Made by a program: the position numbers and the translations under genes. 64,000 nucleotides of DNA, from the NCBI RefSeq assembly GCF_017654505.1, contig NC_054535.1, positions 42,243,164 to 42,307,163 of the forward strand, written 5' to 3'. Positions within the stretch are counted from its first letter, which is position 1. Each line of letters starts with the position of its first letter. This document shows positions 61,945 through 64,000 of this stretch, in pieces. The notes under the pieces were generated by a model. That model made no database searches, was not told the origin of the DNA, and saw only the letters and a list, made by a program, of their open reading frames with translations. The DNA comes from Polyodon spathula. Lineage: Eukaryota; Chordata; Actinopteri; Acipenseriformes; Polyodontidae.

Positions 61945-61946
<2 letters not shown>
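61300..61946 (+). pseudogene. LINE 3' end with protein C-terminus
   Basis: Read on plus, with frame changes: VDIVYRF, LNKLDPIYHAALI, STHHCVFWLAGPPWLC, VIKAILCKLPYINEYC and then LQPKLKLQS/TLVQFKRKLHDYLL. This is the C-terminal block of fish non-LTR retrotransposon ORF2 ('LD.VYH.ALR....THHC.LY...GW.SL', 'YKAILGKLPPYI', 'F K..L..YL'). The 3' UTR contains 'aaagagattttaatctcaat' and ends 'gtaaaataaaggttta', the usual LINE tail. The RT core is absent (5' truncation). Confidence 0.78.
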
Positions 61947-61948
<2 letters not shown>

Positions 61949-62023
<75 letters not shown>

Positions 62024-62026
62024 ATA
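61949..62026. repeat. (TA)n microsatellite at a LINE tail
   Basis: TA run beginning exactly where the LINE 3' tail ends. Confidence 0.97.
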
Positions 62027-63340
62027 CTAAAATCATAAGTTTGTCCCTATGTTATTTAATCTAAAGTATTACATCAGCCAGTAAGTGAATAATTGCTTGA
62101 AGATGAAAGTGGTATGCATGACTCTTGAGAGCTCAGCAAATATAAAATCTGGGACCTTTGTCCAAGAAAGGCAAACAAGACAAAGACGGTTGCTAAGCAA
62201 CTTTGAGTGTATTACATAAATGATGCTTAAATGTGCTAAGATTGGTGGAGTTTTGTAACTCTCTGTCAAAAAGATAGCGGGACCTTAACCACAATGATCA
62301 TCTGCTTTAGTTGTCTTCAGAAACCAGTTCAGACCCAAGAACTGGAGTTTTAGTGCAGCAACACACACTTATTGTTTTACATAAATGTGGCTCTTTACCC
62401 TTCTTAAAGTCCTTAAAATAAACACCATAACAGAAAAGAAAAATAAACCTAACCCCGTTTTGGAATCCTGCATTAACATTATTGGCAGTTAAATTAAATG
62501 CCTCAACTTTTCCTAAACTAAATAACAAGAAGGCTACTCCTTTCTTACTATTGTGCACAATGAATAATATAGTCAAAATCATATCTTACATTTAAGACAT
62601 TGTCTCTCAAATTCCTGAACTATTCTGCCACAATGCATATATGGTGTCTTTTCCTGAGCAGGTAGCTCCATTCCAACACACCTCCCCACTCACATGTGGT
62701 ATGAATCCAGCTTGGCTATTACCGCTTCAGTTAGTATAAACAGGCTAATTAACTGCAACATATTTACAGCCAAATTCACATTTGAGCTTTGGTTGAAAAC
62801 TGTAATTAGAGCAACAGATGCAAGTCATACTCCCAAGCACAGTCCAGCTTGCCTGCCTTGTTTCTTAAAAAACATTTTGGAAAATTACATTGTCAGTTGC
62901 TATTCACTCCATCCTAATAGTGTGCCTGGGGTCCAAAATGGAGGAGAGAGCTGTCCCATAGTGTTTTACCTTTGAAAAGAAGTTAATTAAAAAAACAAAC
63001 AAAAACATAAATCCTTATGGTTACATGACTGGTTGAGCACATTTGAATACTCAAATCCTGCCAGACTGCCATTGTCATTTTACGGGCGGTTAGTTACAGT
63101 AACTGTGGTAGCATTGGTGTTAAAGGTTGCACTGGCTAGTCAAACACCAACAGGAGGCCCCACACCAGTGTCTGATAAGAGGGGCATAGCCTTTCAAAAT
63201 AATGGTGCTAAAAACATGATACACAAGGGCACACTCATTGGTAATAATGGTAACAATTTTATAACCTGTGCTGATATTTATTCATAAAGGAGGTGAAATC
63301 TAGAATGCCACTGTGTTACATTATTAGAGAATAATCACCT
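62027..63340. other. Intergenic, no gene seen
   Basis: AT-rich sequence. Open frames without recognisable content. Confidence 0.4.
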
Positions 63341-63564
63341 GGGGCCAGTTTTTCAAAACTTGTAATCTGGATAAAAGTGATCTGGATTTTGTAATCCTAT
63401 ATTTTGTGATTGAAATGATTTAAAAATGCTACAATTGTAATTATTTGTAATCTGAATAAATGTAATCCATCAGTGACATTTTCTGAAAAACGATCCAGAT
63501 AAAAGTAATCTTGATCACAAAATATAGGATTACAAAATCCGGATCACAGATTAGAACTGGCCCC
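63341..63564. mobile_element. Palindromic MITE (GGGGCCAGTT termini)
   Basis: The left arm GGGGCCAGTTTTTCAAAACT, 'gtaatctggataaaagt' and 'ttttgtaatcctatattttg' recurs inverted in the right arm, ending AACTGGCCCC. Arms of about 80-100 bp, 224 bp in all, no coding capacity. Confidence 0.85.
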
Positions 63565-64000
63565 TGGAGATACCCATCTTCTTGTCAGGGGTTTATCCTG
63601 CAGACAGAGAAGCAGCCGCACAGCTATCTCCAGGTACAGCGTATGTTTAAAATGTATTTTTTATTTCAGCCTGGAGATGAAAGGGCTATTGTGTTTCGAA
63701 CGGGGCTTGTCTGAAGTTCGTATTTCAGGCTGCTTCACTGGATATCATGCTGTTATCCAAAATAACTAAATAGCTAGGCTCAAGGAAAACTAGACTTGCA
63801 AGTCAAATGAGGCCTCCGCAATCATTTTCACCCATAGATGCCACGGTTCTCTAGGTTTATGATTACTATAAATTTGCACTCCATTTGTGTCTTTCTGGAA
63901 GTACTCTCCTTCACTGTAAGGCATATATTTCAGAGAAGGTTGGCTAAGTGCCAAAGCCTTTTCCATGCTGTTCACAAGCATATTAATTGGCGCTTAATAT
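63565..64000. other. No gene seen
   Basis: Nothing recognisable to the right edge. Confidence 0.4.

Noticed and set aside
56000..64000. First exons of FBXW7
   Set aside because: Expected next by synteny, but no matching coding exon was found; they should lie beyond the right edge.

Overview
This is a vertebrate nuclear window: AT-rich and intron-rich, with long TA microsatellites and many degraded transposons. Three single-copy genes fix its identity. The first coding exon of ARFIP1 lies on the minus strand near 2.9 kb. A single-exon TIGD4 (transposase-derived, CENP-B-like) lies on the plus strand at 29.1-30.7 kb. A complete six-exon TMEM154 lies on the plus strand at 39.4-50.0 kb. ARFIP1 and TIGD4 are head to head, followed by TMEM154; as I recall the human 4q31.3 map, this is the same order inverted, which supports the three identifications. 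The repeats (Tc1/mariner elements with long inverted repeats, a hAT element, a Penelope-like fragment, LINE 3' ends and tRNA-derived SINEs with a 'cccgagtggc' head) point to a ray-finned fish. The SINE type makes me favour a sturgeon or paddlefish, but I could not check this.

Layout: 1-27.4 kb holds the ARFIP1 5' region on the minus strand. It has the ATG exon at 2892-2993, a likely untranslated exon at 12881-12951 and a likely first exon ending at 27411. The introns carry several MITEs, SINE and LINE fragments, a Penelope-like fragment, a 640-bp inverted repeat, a Tc1 relic and a 2.1-kb hAT element with perfect 8-bp target duplications. At 27.4-28.3 kb a CpG-richer segment, largely a 705-bp TIR element, separates the presumed ARFIP1 and TIGD4 starts. 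TIGD4 follows. From 31 to 39 kb there are TIR elements and one full-length Tc1 element with TA duplications. TMEM154 then runs to 50.04 kb with SINEs, a possible LTR and another Tc1 relic in its introns.

The most unusual block is 50253-55749, directly downstream of the TMEM154 stop. It is a 5.5-kb element flanked by TTAA, with inverted repeats of about 150 bp and an interior that is extremely pyrimidine-rich, minisatellite-bearing and apparently non-coding. A palindromic MITE is inserted in its left arm, and a short relative lies at about 35.3-35.57 kb. From 55.75 kb to the end I see no gene. That stretch holds two copies of a 'tatgcttta' repeat (one split by a SINE), a LINE 3' fragment, a palindromic MITE and two low-repeat segments that could be conserved non-coding DNA.

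The genes do not form a pathway. ARFIP1 (arfaptin-1) is a BAR-domain Golgi/ARF-ARL1 effector, TIGD4 is a domesticated pogo/Tigger protein that has lost its catalytic acidic residues, and TMEM154 is a small type I membrane protein.
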